Shown here in pieces: positions 16,901 through 25,257 of a stretch of 64,000 bases of DNA. Within the stretch, counting starts at the first letter, position 1; each line of letters starts with the position of its first letter. Source of the stretch: Segatella albensis DSM 11370 = JCM 12258 (GTDB taxonomy: Bacteria > Bacteroidota > Bacteroidia > Bacteroidales > Bacteroidaceae). The stretch lies in contig NZ_AUFP01000011.1 of assembly GCF_000426565.1 (NCBI RefSeq), positions 1-64,000 of the forward strand, read 5' to 3'. The translations under genes and the position numbers were made by a program. The notes under the pieces are model-generated. The model had not been told where the DNA came from. It saw only the letters and a list, made by a program, of their open reading frames with translations, and made no database searches.

Positions 16901-19378
16901 CTTGATATCGCAAGATTCTATTTAGACCCATATAGTAGTTCTTCTGAGATTATCGCGTATGGTTTTGGTAAGCATAAAATGAGAAAGAATGTAGGGACAC
17001 GTGCAACGAATGTTATGTTGCTGACTAAGCAATCTTCTATGAAAGACTCCCGTAGTTATTCTTCTAAGGAAAGTCGTGTCTTTGATGTTGTAGAGCAGAT
17101 GCCTGTATTCCCACGTCAATCTCAGGATATTAAAAAAGAAACTGTTCAGATGAGGGCGAACCTGAACGAAACCGCTTTTATGCAACCTCAGCTGGTGGCA
17201 GATAAGAATGGTGTTGTGGCTGTTCGTTTTACCCTTCCTGAAAGTACGACAACTTGGAAGTTTATGGGATTGGCCCATGATAAGGAAATGAAATATGGAA
17301 GTATAGAGGATGAAGTCGTCGCTAATAAGAAGGTGATGATTCAACCTAATATGCCTCGGTTTATACGTGTGGGTGACCAAGTGAAGATAACCGCTATGGT
17401 AACGAATTCCTCTTGCAAGAAGATGAAGGCCACGGCAAAACTTCTACTTCTTGATGCCGAGACAGGTAAACAAGTGTATAGTCAGACGCAGAAAGTATTG
17501 ATGGCAGGAAATGTAGATTCAGAGATTTTGCCGGTTACTTTCGATTATCAGGCTACAGAGAAAACACCGGCTATCCTGGTCGCTCGGGTAAGTGTAGAAG
17601 GTGGAGATTTTAGTGATGGGGAACAACATTATCTTCCTGTGCTCAGAAATACAGAATTGGTAACCCGTACCAAGACCTTTACACAGGTGACAGCAGGTCA
17701 TAAGGTGATAGATATGGCTAGTATGGTGCCATCAACGGCTCAAGGAAAGGTCAGCTATACGATAGAATATACAAATCAACCTGCATGGATGATGATACAG
17801 GCACTTCCTTCTATCAGCAATCCATGCGAGAAGGATGCTATCAGTATGGTTTCTGCTATCTATGCGAATACTATAGGTAAGTTTATCTTGAATTCCAATG
17901 AACATATCAAGAATGTGGTAGAGCAGTGGAAGACTGAAAAAGATGAGCAAAATTCGTTGACGAGTAATCTGCTGAAGAATGACGAACTGAAAGCTCTCTC
18001 TCTCGATGAAACACCATGGCTAAGTGCTGCTAATCGAGAAGTTGAAAATAAACGGAAACTGATAGAGTTTCTCGACAATACGGGTATGGATGCTCGCTTG
18101 AAAGAACAAACGAAACAATTGAGTATTCTGCAAAATGGTAATGGCTCGTGGAGCTGGTGGCCGGGAATGCCTGGAAGTTTGTATATGACTGTGGCTGTAA
18201 GTGAGACGCTTGTCAGACTAAATCACCTTGTCGGTATGCAGACCTCAACTCGTAATATGCTGACCCTTGCCTTTAAGTATATGTCAGCAGAAATCCATAA
18301 GGAGGTAGTGGAAATGAAGAAACAAGAGAAGAAAGGTTATAAGAATATCATGCCTTCTGATGTCGCTCTTCATTATCTTTATTTACTATCTGTAGATGGA
18401 CGGACACTAGACATACAAGCTCAGGAGGATAAAAAATATCTGTTGAACCATCTTGCAGATGAGCATGCTATGCTATCGATTTACGGTAAGGCGAATGCTG
18501 CTGTTATCTTGTCGTTAAATGGAAATGAAAAGGCAGCAGAACATTTGCAGAGTTTGAAAGAATATACGGTCTATCGTGAAGAACTGGGGCGCTATTTTGA
18601 TACGTCAAAGGCCGAATATAGTTGGTTTGACTATAAGATTCCTTCACAGACCGCTGCCATAGAAGCTTTGCAACTTCTCACCCCAACCGATAAGAATACT
18701 ATAGAGGAAATGCAGCGCTGGTTGTTACAGTCGAAACGTACACAAGCATGGGATACACCTATCAATACCGTAGATGCTGTATATGCTTTCCTGAAAGGAA
18801 ATGAGAGATTCTTGGAAGGAAGAAAAACAGAGAATACAGTGCTGAAGGTTGATGGAAAAGTTTTGGATGCTTCTGATAGATTAGGTTATGTAAAAACCGT
18901 TGTTGATGGTAAACATCAGACTTTGAATGCAGAGAAGACCGGTGAAGGTATTAGCTGGGGAAACATCTATGCACAGTTCCAGCAGAAGTCGAGTGATGTA
19001 GAGAATGCTTCTACAGGAATAAAGATAGAACGTAAAGTAATCGCAAAAGATGGATTTGCAATAGGTAATCGTGTAAAAGTTCAACTTACGATTCTTGCCG
19101 ACCGTGATTATGATTTTGTAGAAGTTGTGGATAAACGTCCTGCTTGCTTTGAACCCGTAAACCAACTTAGTGGTTATCGTTGGGGATATTATATTACCCC
19201 ACGGGATGAGACAACAAATTACTATATTGATCGTTTAAGTAAAGGAATACATAAGATAGAAACCGAGTATTATATTGATCGTGCTGGCAAGTATCAAAGT
19301 GGAAGTTGTGTAGTACAGAGTGCATACAGTCCAGAATTTAGAGGCATTGCTAAGGGCGAAGTGATAACAGTTAAATGA
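13907..19378 (+). CDS. alpha-2-macroglobulin-like giant exported protein
   Basis: A 1,823-residue protein with signal peptide MKKFVLSLLIALTFIPLNLKA. The middle holds macroglobulin domains (REQIFTDRSLYRPGQMVKVSV is a typical MG2 segment; VEEYKRPTFDV follows), then the alpha-2-macroglobulin core (FVLPESTTTWKFMGLAHDK and IQPNMPRFIRVGD). The helical domain that would hold the thioester reads SNPCEKDAISMVSAIYAN, without the Cys-x-Glu-Gln motif, so covalent trapping is not expected. Bacterial macroglobulins bind proteases in the periplasm or at the outer membrane; here the role is inferred from the family. The start at 13907 gives the best signal peptide. It is followed after 7 bases by a DUF1573 gene, likely one operon. 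Confidence 0.85.
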   Translation: MKKFVLSLLIALTFIPLNLKADSYPSLWKQFGNAQNRDLPKSELKILDKIITKAMADKDYGQLLSARIHYISVQGLISNDSVKLLIDRLADEEVKFRDTDPVMSDVYKCVLGKYYRAWLSDEDSADVKSKTYYREAMLHPERLAACKTGDYSPLFKDGLDDHIFNRDLLHVIGFEVEDYRTMYDYYTRVGNRAAACICAAKDFDKNQKIDGYQAKKSKYLSTLDSLMKVYGDLPEAGEFAILRYSYMQDCEDVSVDEQVKFLKYALDKWGKWPHLNVFKSYLRDLTYPMFNVEIPQQAIVGKKQVAKVREIRNLSSLTVKIYKVDLTADHNLRIYNAKDYQLIKRKIAKSAVWEQTRKYNCEPDYRIQEDSFEIAGLPQGTYWIEVASDKNIGVSESFYYVSDVAVEYVKLPGQKMRLAVVSARTGHPLAHAKVRLYWNKKSEELSCDENGEVVYSYDGQRPNSIYAFTPDDGYAPKSNVSGNYYFDGSKRVDEREQIFTDRSLYRPGQMVKVSVLTYQVMEHKDSKVLPSKKVEIKLSNANGKVVETKNVVTDEFGVAAVDFVLPKTGLTGMYYVRSSKGQTGIKVEEYKRPTFDVKLPKVEKKYQFGDTVQVKGLAKGFNGIPVQNASVQYTVTRRPMYRWWGNGSTEIVQKEKLNTDENGNFIVKLPLTLAVEDQTKSRIFYSYQVEALVTSLNGETHSASMSLPVSNHPTILSCNLPTLFEKDSLKSVVFKYRNISAVDIPAQVRYRIDQGKEFVVNSNEQCNMSESISHLTTGEHTLYAFCGTDSLKQNFTIFSLHDHRPVIKTPIWFYQNSTKFRNDGKSVVTQIGSSEKNLHVLYNVFSGHKVIEQGTTEISDSIITREWKYKKEYGEGITIIYCWLKDGKKYSESFHISLPVPDKELNVRWETFRNHLVPGQKETWTLKISNSDGTPAKAQMMAVLYDKSLDDIYKHEWNFSYNLYHNTPIVSWRSNLDYLSNNSFVRSMSYKDDFPYRNLDIARFYLDPYSSSSEIIAYGFGKHKMRKNVGTRATNVMLLTKQSSMKDSRSYSSKESRVFDVVEQMPVFPRQSQDIKKETVQMRANLNETAFMQPQLVADKNGVVAVRFTLPESTTTWKFMGLAHDKEMKYGSIEDEVVANKKVMIQPNMPRFIRVGDQVKITAMVTNSSCKKMKATAKLLLLDAETGKQVYSQTQKVLMAGNVDSEILPVTFDYQATEKTPAILVARVSVEGGDFSDGEQHYLPVLRNTELVTRTKTFTQVTAGHKVIDMASMVPSTAQGKVSYTIEYTNQPAWMMIQALPSISNPCEKDAISMVSAIYANTIGKFILNSNEHIKNVVEQWKTEKDEQNSLTSNLLKNDELKALSLDETPWLSAANREVENKRKLIEFLDNTGMDARLKEQTKQLSILQNGNGSWSWWPGMPGSLYMTVAVSETLVRLNHLVGMQTSTRNMLTLAFKYMSAEIHKEVVEMKKQEKKGYKNIMPSDVALHYLYLLSVDGRTLDIQAQEDKKYLLNHLADEHAMLSIYGKANAAVILSLNGNEKAAEHLQSLKEYTVYREELGRYFDTSKAEYSWFDYKIPSQTAAIEALQLLTPTDKNTIEEMQRWLLQSKRTQAWDTPINTVDAVYAFLKGNERFLEGRKTENTVLKVDGKVLDASDRLGYVKTVVDGKHQTLNAEKTGEGISWGNIYAQFQQKSSDVENASTGIKIERKVIAKDGFAIGNRVKVQLTILADRDYDFVEVVDKRPACFEPVNQLSGYRWGYYITPRDETTNYYIDRLSKGIHKIETEYYIDRAGKYQSGSCVVQSAYSPEFRGIAKGEVITVK

Positions 19379-19385
19379 AAAGGTT

Positions 19386-20444
19386 ATGAGAAGAATCATC
19401 TATATAGTTTGTGCTCTTTGTGGATTTTCTACAGCGAATGCACAAAAGATTTCTATGGTGACGGATGTCGCAGACTGTGGGCAGATAGTATATAATCGAC
19501 CTGTTACTTCATCTTTTGAGATGCAGAATATAGGTTCTAAACCTTTAGTTATAAAAACTGTAAAGGTAAGTTGTGGATGTACTGTTGTTGATTATCCTCA
19601 GAAGCCAATAGGTGTAAATGAAAAGTTCTCTGTGAATGTTACTTTCGACTCCAGACAGATGGGACATTTCAATAAGTTGGTTGGGATTTATAGCAATGCA
19701 GATAAAGAACCGCTTATTTTGACGATGCGAGGCGTTGTCGTTAGGGATGTTGTTGATTTCTCGGGTAAGTATCCTTATCAGATGGGAGGACTTGGCGTTG
19801 ACAAGGATAATCTGGAATACGATAATGTAAATAGAGGAGAACGACCTGTTGAGCAATTACATATCATCAATAAGAGTAATCAAGTACTGACTCCCAATAT
19901 GTTGCATCTTCCTCCTTATTTGTCGGCAGTGGTTTCTCCGTCGAAACTGGCCCCTGGACTTAGTGGAACGATTTATCTGACATTGGATTCCAGAAAGCTT
20001 CGTGATTTCGGACTTACCCAGACAAATATTTATCTGGGAGATGAATTGGGTGATAAAGTTTCTGATGATAATGAGATTTCCGTATCAACCGTGTTGCTTC
20101 CTAGTTTTCAGAAGTTGACAGATGAGGAGTTGGTAAATGCTCCCAAATTGCGGTTGTCTCAAGACTCTGTCGTTCTAACGGATATAAAAAGTAAAAAGGG
20201 AAAGTGCATCATAGAGATTAGTAATGTCGGGAAGTCTACATTAGAGATACGTTCATTGCAGATGTTCACGATGGGATTGGAAGTGTCATTGAAAGATACC
20301 AAACTGGCTCCGGGAGAAAGTACAAAGATGAAAATTACGGTATTGACGAAGGCTCTTAAGAAAGCGCGTACGAAACCAAGAATTCTCATGATAACAAATG
20401 ACCCCGATCACGGTAAGGTGATGATACCAGTTGTTGTAAAATAG
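19386..20444 (+). CDS. DUF1573 domain exported protein
   Basis: A 352-residue protein with signal peptide MRRIIYIVCALCGFSTANA. Residues 25-120 are a DUF1573 domain (GQIVYNRPVTSSFEMQNIG, then VKVSCGCTVVDYP and VTFDSRQMGHFNK), an Ig-like ASPM/SPD-2/Hydin type fold that is abundant in Bacteroidota envelope proteins. A second, weaker copy appears at about 245-340 (IEISNVGKSTLEIRSLQ, APGESTKMKITV). The middle resembles a further Ig-like repeat. Function is unknown. It is 7 bases behind the macroglobulin gene, so the products probably act in the same envelope compartment; ispH follows 29 bases later. Confidence 0.8.
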   Translation: MRRIIYIVCALCGFSTANAQKISMVTDVADCGQIVYNRPVTSSFEMQNIGSKPLVIKTVKVSCGCTVVDYPQKPIGVNEKFSVNVTFDSRQMGHFNKLVGIYSNADKEPLILTMRGVVVRDVVDFSGKYPYQMGGLGVDKDNLEYDNVNRGERPVEQLHIINKSNQVLTPNMLHLPPYLSAVVSPSKLAPGLSGTIYLTLDSRKLRDFGLTQTNIYLGDELGDKVSDDNEISVSTVLLPSFQKLTDEELVNAPKLRLSQDSVVLTDIKSKKGKCIIEISNVGKSTLEIRSLQMFTMGLEVSLKDTKLAPGESTKMKITVLTKALKKARTKPRILMITNDPDHGKVMIPVVVK

Positions 20445-20473
20445 AATAATCGAAAGAAAATATATTAGATAAA

Positions 20474-21343
20474 GTGGAAGAATTAAAGATTGAAATTGAT
20501 AACGGAAGTGGATTCTGTTTTGGTGTGACTACTGCAATAAAAAAAGCGGAGGAAGAACTTTCTGCAGGTAAAACATTATATTGCCTTGGCGATATTGTCC
20601 ATAATGGTATGGAGGTGAAACGCCTTAGTATGAACGGACTTGTTACCATCGACCATGAACAGTTAAAAGAACTTCATGATGTAAAAGTATTGTTACGAGC
20701 ACATGGTGAACCACCAGAGACTTATGCTATTGCACAAAAGAACCATATTGAGATTATCGATGCAACGTGTCCCGTTGTTCTTCAGTTGCAGAAACGAATA
20801 AAGAAACAGTATGCCGAAAATCCAGATGCTCAGATTGTCATCTTTGGAAAGAATGGACATGCTGAGGTGTTGGGTTTGGTAGGACAAACAGAAAGTAAAG
20901 CTATTGTTATCGAGCGATTTGATGATGTGAAGAAACTCGATTTCTGCAAGGATATCTATCTTTATTCACAGACAACGAAAAGTCTGGATGAATTCCATCG
21001 CATTATCCAATATATACAGACCCATATAGCGGAAGGCAGAAAATTCAAGAGCTTTGATACCATCTGCAGACAGGTTGCCAATCGAATGCCTAATATAGCA
21101 GGATTTGCATCAAAACACGATCTCGTGCTTTTTGTGAGTGGACGGAAAAGCAGTAATGGTAAAGTCTTGTTTAATGAGTGCAAAAGCGTGAACCCTAACA
21201 GCTATCAGATAGAAAGTAAGGAAGAGATAGATTTAACTTGGTTTGAAGGTGTGAAAACTGTAGGAATTTGTGGCGCAACGAGTACTCCAAAGTGGCTTAT
21301 GGAAGAGTGTCGTGACTATATATTGTGGAGTGTGAAGAAATAA
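20474..21343 (+). CDS. ispH: 4-hydroxy-3-methylbut-2-enyl diphosphate reductase
   Basis: A 289-residue IspH (LytB), the last enzyme of the methylerythritol-phosphate pathway, reducing HMBPP to IPP and DMAPP with an iron-sulfur cluster. The three cluster cysteines are visible in SGFCFGV, DATCPVV and GICGATSTPKWL. Other signature segments are LLRAHGEPPETYAIA, GHAEVLGLVGQT and LFVSGRKSSNGKVLF. The frame starts with GTG (GTGGAAGAATTAAAG); no in-frame ATG precedes the first cluster cysteine. It lies 29 bases after the DUF1573 gene, probably read from the same transcript. Confidence 0.95.
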   Translation: MEELKIEIDNGSGFCFGVTTAIKKAEEELSAGKTLYCLGDIVHNGMEVKRLSMNGLVTIDHEQLKELHDVKVLLRAHGEPPETYAIAQKNHIEIIDATCPVVLQLQKRIKKQYAENPDAQIVIFGKNGHAEVLGLVGQTESKAIVIERFDDVKKLDFCKDIYLYSQTTKSLDEFHRIIQYIQTHIAEGRKFKSFDTICRQVANRMPNIAGFASKHDLVLFVSGRKSSNGKVLFNECKSVNPNSYQIESKEEIDLTWFEGVKTVGICGATSTPKWLMEECRDYILWSVKK

Positions 21344-21413
21344 TAGGACAACAACAAAGATAAATTAGGATAATAAGGATAATTAAATACTTTGTTTGTG
21401 TTTGTTTTATCGT

Positions 21414-21421
21414 TATATTTG
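21414..21421 (+). promoter_or_regulatory. -7 promoter element of candidate small RNA
   Basis: TATATTTG with TTTG about 19 bases upstream (21391-21394) makes a good Bacteroidota promoter, but no coding frame follows before the hairpin at 21577. Confidence 0.5.
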
Positions 21422-21427
21422 CATACG

Positions 21428-21613
21428 ATTAGATTAATAAATTAAACTTGTCTAAGTAAAGATTGTGGAATACCTGTTCTTCAGACTTTCCATCGCTTAT
21501 TCTTGCAACGTTACGGACAGTCACCTGCTGTTTATCGTAGAAATTTGAAATAGAATAAGGTAATATACATAAAAATGAAAAGGGTAGCTTCTCACGAAGC
21601 CGCCCCTTTTCTC
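21428..21613 (+). ncRNA. candidate small RNA with own promoter and terminator
   Basis: About 185 bases run from a predicted start 7 bases after a TATATTTG box to a hairpin (GAAAAGGG...CCCTTTTC with inner stem GCTTC/GAAGC). There is no coding frame. An internal hairpin forms from GTGGAA and TTCCAT. Length and isolation recall 6S-type RNAs, but I cannot assign a family. Confidence 0.35.
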
Positions 21614-21705
21614 ATAAAACAGTAATTAACTCAAAATTTATAATCTATCGTTTTTACCTATCGAAGATGATAATTTAACATAAACAAAAACTTAATCATC
21701 TTACT
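21575..21705 (-). ncRNA. candidate minus-strand small transcript
   Basis: A TACCTTTG box at 21712-21719 would start a minus-strand RNA of about 130 bases ending at the hairpin 21577-21612. The RNA contains only a 13-codon frame (MIKFLFMLNYHLR). It may be a small RNA or a tiny leader-type gene; the evidence is promoter plus terminator only. Confidence 0.25.
21577..21612. terminator. bidirectional hairpin terminator
   Basis: Two stacked stems, AAAAGGG with CCCTTTT and GCTTC with GAAGC around the loop TCAC. T-rich sequence follows on both strands (TTTTCTC on plus; TTTTCATTTTT on minus). It would end transcripts from both facing promoters in this gap. Confidence 0.6.
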
Positions 21706-21711
21706 TTAGTG

Positions 21712-21719
21712 CAAAGGTA
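21712..21719 (-). promoter_or_regulatory. -7 element facing the small-RNA candidate
   Basis: On the minus strand the bases read TACCTTTG. It lies downstream of the cmk terminator and points into the gene-free gap. Confidence 0.4.
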
Positions 21720-21740
21720 AGTGATTATTATGTAACATCC

Positions 21741-21770
21741 AAAAAAATCAAGAAAATCCGTGATTTTTTT
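21741..21770 (-). terminator. terminator of porQ-cmk operon
   Basis: AAAAAAATCA and TGATTTTTTT form a perfect 10-bp A/T-rich inverted repeat 20 bases after the cmk stop codon. T runs on both strands make it potentially bidirectional. Confidence 0.6.
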
Positions 21771-21790
21771 ATTGAGTTTAGCATTTGTTA

Positions 21791-22480
21791 TCACTTAGCG
21801 ACTTTTTTGAAAGCCTCTATTAACCATTGTTTTTGTTCTGTAATTGTCATATGACTGTTGTCCAGTTCAAGCGCATCTTCTGCTTTCTTTAGAGGTGACA
21901 CTTCGCGATGAGTATCGATATAGTCTCTTTCTTGGACATTCTTAAGGATGTCCTCGTAGTTGGCAGGCATACCTTTAGCCTGTAATTCATCATATCTACG
22001 TTGTGCTCTTACTTCAGGTGAAGCTGTGACATATATCTTTAGTTCCGCATCAGGGAATACTGTTGTCCCGATATCACGACCATCCATCACGATACCTTTT
22101 TCTTTTCCCATCTGCTGTTGCTGTGCTACCAAAGCCTTGCGTACGAATGGTATGGTAGCGATAGGACTTACATGATTGGAAACCTCAAGTGTACGGATTT
22201 CTTTTTCTACGAGTTCACCATTGAGGTAAGTGTCCGGACGACCTGTTGAAGGATTGAATTTGAATGAAATCTTGATTTCAGGCATCAACTTCTCCAATTC
22301 TTCAATGTTGATATTGCCGTCTGCATCGAATAAGTTGTTTCGAAGTGCGAATAAAGTTACTGAACGATACATAGCACCAGTATCGACATAGATATAACCA
22401 ATCTCTTTGGCCAAGTCCTTGGCCATTGTACTCTTTCCACAAGAAGAGAAACCATCAATTGCAATTGTTATCTTTTTCAT
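21791..22480 (-). CDS. cmk: cytidylate kinase
   Basis: A 229-residue kinase that phosphorylates CMP/dCMP with ATP. Visible marks are the P-loop GFSSCGKST (residues 10-18), [12 protein letters not shown], the CMP-binding [11 protein letters not shown] and the lid segment [13 protein letters not shown]. Length fits the family. It begins 5 bases after the porQ stop, an arrangement I know from Porphyromonas and Prevotella, so both are read as one operon from the promoter at 23452. Confidence 0.95.
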   Translation of the reverse strand: MKKITIAIDGFSSCGKSTMAKDLAKEIGYIYVDTGAMYRSVTLFALRNNLFDADGNINIEELEKLMPEIKISFKFNPSTGRPDTYLNGELVEKEIRTLEVSNHVSPIATIPFVRKALVAQQQQMGKEKGIVMDGRDIGTTVFPDAELKIYVTASPEVRAQRRYDELQAKGMPANYEDILKNVQERDYIDTHREVSPLKKAEDALELDNSHMTITEQKQWLIEAFKKVAK

Positions 22481-22485
22481 ATTCT

Positions 22486-23430
22486 TTATAAGCTATAAGC
22501 TGCGTTTATAATCATACTATGACTTGAAATGTGATATTTCCCGTAAGCCAGATTTAGTTTAAATCTATTTAGATATAGTCCTGCACCAAGACTGAGTCCT
22601 GCGCCATGACTACTTTCTTCCTCACCGCTCTGTATTTTCATGTCGTTGGCTCTTCGGAAGTTATATCCCAGGCCTACCCATATATCTTCGGATAGAAGAA
22701 TATCCATTCCTACCACAGCATGTTTGATGAATTTATAATTCCAATGGTTCAAGTCCACAAGTGTTGCTGATATGCGGAATGGAGCGTTGATGAGTCTTTT
22801 TGTCGTACCGATTTGTACATCGATGGGCATTCGTTCGAATTCTTCATTGTATGCCTTTAACTGCCCACCAAGGTTTTTTGCAGCAATAGAAACAGACCAT
22901 TCCTTATCAGGATTATAATAGTTGAGGCCTAAATCCACTCCTAATGCCAGACTGTTGTAGTCTCCAATATATGAGGTAATCAACTTGGCAGCAATTCCTC
23001 CGGCAATGTTATGACCTAAGAGGTAAGAAAAATATCCGGCGATGGAAATGTCTTTGGCAGAGAATGTTCCCGAAACGATATTGTTCTCATCCACTTGTTT
23101 CATGCTTCCATAATTGATGTATTGACCAGAGAGGGCAGCAGAAGCCCGTTCGCCGAAATTCCGATTGAAAGCCACAGAAGCTGTGTTACAGCCCGACATA
23201 TAGTTCATGTAGTTAAGGACAATAGTCTTGTCGCTTACGGAAGAAAGTAAAGATGGATTACTGAAAATAAGCGATTCGTCATCCTCGATCAAAGATATGT
23301 TGTCACCACCAAGAGCTGCTGCATGAGCGCTGACCGGAAGACGAAGAAAATTATATTCCGTCTGACTCTCTTGGGCCATGGATATTGTCGAAAGAAACGA
23401 CGAAAGAATGACAAAAATGACTTTTTTCAT
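22486..23430 (-). CDS. porQ: type IX secretion system protein PorQ
   Basis: A 314-residue outer-membrane beta-barrel with signal peptide [20 protein letters not shown]. The opening [19 protein letters not shown] and NPSLLSS, and the FadL-like barrel repeats, are typical of PorQ. PorQ works in the cell-surface attachment complex of the type IX secretion system, next to PorU, PorV and PorZ. Its coupling to cmk supports the assignment. The promoter box lies 21 bases upstream. Confidence 0.9.
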   Translation of the reverse strand: MKKVIFVILSSFLSTISMAQESQTEYNFLRLPVSAHAAALGGDNISLIEDDESLIFSNPSLLSSVSDKTIVLNYMNYMSGCNTASVAFNRNFGERASAALSGQYINYGSMKQVDENNIVSGTFSAKDISIAGYFSYLLGHNIAGGIAAKLITSYIGDYNSLALGVDLGLNYYNPDKEWSVSIAAKNLGGQLKAYNEEFERMPIDVQIGTTKRLINAPFRISATLVDLNHWNYKFIKHAVVGMDILLSEDIWVGLGYNFRRANDMKIQSGEEESSHGAGLSLGAGLYLNRFKLNLAYGKYHISSHSMIINAAYSL

Positions 23431-23451
23431 TTAAAAATCCAAATTATTTTG

Positions 23452-23459
23452 CAAAGATA
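23452..23459 (-). promoter_or_regulatory. -7 promoter element of porQ-cmk
   Basis: On the minus strand the bases read TATCTTTG, 21 bases before the porQ ATG. Confidence 0.65.
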
Positions 23460-23482
23460 CACCTTTTTTCAAATATAAGAAG

Positions 23483-23490
23483 TAACTTTG
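23483..23490 (+). promoter_or_regulatory. -7 promoter element of tonB gene
   Basis: TAACTTTG on the plus strand, divergent from porQ. Transcription should begin near 23497, just before the palindrome at 23500. Confidence 0.6.
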
Positions 23491-23499
23491 CGTAAGTTT

Positions 23500-23515
23500 T
23501 CGTTATATATAACGA
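23500..23515. promoter_or_regulatory. 16-bp perfect palindrome in tonB leader
   Basis: TCGTTATATATAACGA reads the same on both strands and lies at the predicted transcription start of the tonB gene. It may be a repressor site or a 5' stem-loop. Confidence 0.4.
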
Positions 23516-23539
23516 TAAAGTAAAAGAAATATTATCACT

Positions 23540-24274
23540 TTGGAAATAAAGAAATCTATACAGGTAGACCTTGAAGGAAAACGAACAACGGGTTTCCTAT
23601 TAGGGTTGATATTGGCCTTATCGCTTATCTTTGTAGGCTTACAGTATACTACGAGTCCTGATGATTCTGGTGCTGATGAAGATGCTTTGGAAGATATGGC
23701 GCAAGATATGGAAATACTCCATCAAGAAGAGCAAAAGGATATGATTTCTGTAGAACCTACCGCTGGAGCTGCTTCTAAGGCGATTACAGAGAAAATGAAA
23801 GCAGTAAACCAACAGCCTCAGAGTACAGAAAAGATTAGCCCAAACACAGGCGTATCTCTGGATGCTAACGCCGAGGGAGATGGAAAAGAGCAAAAAGGCG
23901 AGGTGGCTTCTTCGAATATTACGACCGCATTACCACAACCTCTCACCTCTGATGACAATCCTTATCATTTCAGAGTTGTAGAACAGTTGCCAGAATTCCC
24001 TGGAGGATGGGTTGAACTGATGAAATATCTACATAAGAATCTGAAATATCCGGCTCTTGCGGAGAAACAGAACATCCAAGGTAAAGTCGTGATTTCTTTT
24101 ATTATCAATAAAGACGGTACGATGGCTGATATCAAGGTATCTCGCTCTGTTGACCCATTATTGGATCGCGAAGCATTGCGTGTGGTAAAAGCTATGCCAA
24201 AATGGAAACCGGGTGTCATGTATAATAAACCATGTCGCACCCTCTTTGCTATTCCTGTTGTATTTAAAATCTAA
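23540..24274 (+). CDS. tonB: energy transducer TonB
   Basis: A 244-residue TonB. A cytoplasmic start (MEIKKSIQVDLEGKRTT) is followed by one membrane helix (residues about 17-36), a periplasmic linker, and the TonB C-terminal domain at about 155-244 (PEFPGGWVELMKYLHKNLKY, QGKVVISFIINKDG, EALRVVKAMPKWKPG). It transmits proton-motive force to TonB-dependent outer-membrane receptors. The frame starts with TTG (TTGGAAATAAAG), as no ATG precedes the membrane helix. The matching ExbB/ExbD genes are 2 kb further on. The next gene follows after 8 bases, so they share a transcript. Confidence 0.9.
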   Translation: MEIKKSIQVDLEGKRTTGFLLGLILALSLIFVGLQYTTSPDDSGADEDALEDMAQDMEILHQEEQKDMISVEPTAGAASKAITEKMKAVNQQPQSTEKISPNTGVSLDANAEGDGKEQKGEVASSNITTALPQPLTSDDNPYHFRVVEQLPEFPGGWVELMKYLHKNLKYPALAEKQNIQGKVVISFIINKDGTMADIKVSRSVDPLLDREALRVVKAMPKWKPGVMYNKPCRTLFAIPVVFKI

Positions 24275-24282
24275 TAAATATT

Positions 24283-25257
24283 ATGTTAACAGCTGATGAA
24301 ATTCTTGCGATAGTAAATGATTATTTGGATAAGTTACCATATAATCGTAACCCTAAATCTTTGTATGAGCCAATAAAATATGTTCTTTCAATGGGTGGAA
24401 AACGTGTTCGTCCAACCTTGATGTTGCTGGCTTATAATCTTTATCGTGAGAATCCGGAAAAGATATTGATGAATGCAATAGCACTCGAAACATACCATAA
24501 TTATACTCTGTTGCATGATGATTTGATGGATCATGCTGATGTGCGCAGAGGTAAACCTACCGTCCATCGTAAATGGGATGCCAATACGGCGATTCTGTCA
24601 GGTGACTCAATGCTTGTGCTGGCTTATGAACGTATGGCACAATGTGATGCTGAGCATTTGGGTGATGTGCTGAATCTTTTCACCGAAACAGCTTTGGAGA
24701 TTGGTGAAGGTCAGCAGTTTGATATGGAGTTTGAAACCCGTAATGATGTGACAGAAGACGAATATATCGAGATGATTCGTCTGAAAACAAGTGTATTGTT
24801 AGCTTGTGCTCTGAAGATGGGTGCTATCTTGGCCGATGCCTCAAAAGAAGATCAGGAAAACTTATATAAGTTTGGTGAGCAGATAGGTTTGGCTTTCCAG
24901 TTGCAGGATGATTATCTTGACGTATATGGTGACCCGAAAATCTTCGGTAAGGCTATTGGTGGTGACATCACGTCTAATAAGAAAACCTATATGCTTATTA
25001 ATGCCTTTAATCATGCTAATGCAGAACAGCGTGCAGAATTGGAGAAATGGGTTTCTGCTGTAGATTTCGATAGAAATGAAAAAGTACAGGCGATAACTCG
25101 ACTTTATAATGAAATCGGTATTGATAAGATGGCGATAGACAAGATAAACTGGTATTTCGAACAGAGTAAGAAGTATTTGCAGGCTGTAAGTGTTAGTGAA
25201 GAGCGAAAAGAAGAACTGGCACACTATGCCGAGAAAATGATGAAGCGTAAGTATTGA
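24283..25257 (+). CDS. polyprenyl diphosphate synthase
   Basis: A 324-residue trans-isoprenyl diphosphate synthase. The first Asp-rich motif is DDLMD (residues 79-83, with the usual RRGKP after it), the second is DDYLD, and GGKRVRPTLML binds substrate. The enzyme joins IPP units to an allylic diphosphate; chain length (farnesyl, geranylgeranyl or longer, e.g. for menaquinone) cannot be fixed here. The two residues before the first motif are Leu-His, not bulky aromatics. It forms a unit with tonB before it and tatD behind it, overlapping tatD by one base. Confidence 0.9.
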   Translation: MLTADEILAIVNDYLDKLPYNRNPKSLYEPIKYVLSMGGKRVRPTLMLLAYNLYRENPEKILMNAIALETYHNYTLLHDDLMDHADVRRGKPTVHRKWDANTAILSGDSMLVLAYERMAQCDAEHLGDVLNLFTETALEIGEGQQFDMEFETRNDVTEDEYIEMIRLKTSVLLACALKMGAILADASKEDQENLYKFGEQIGLAFQLQDDYLDVYGDPKIFGKAIGGDITSNKKTYMLINAFNHANAEQRAELEKWVSAVDFDRNEKVQAITRLYNEIGIDKMAIDKINWYFEQSKKYLQAVSVSEERKEELAHYAEKMMKRKY

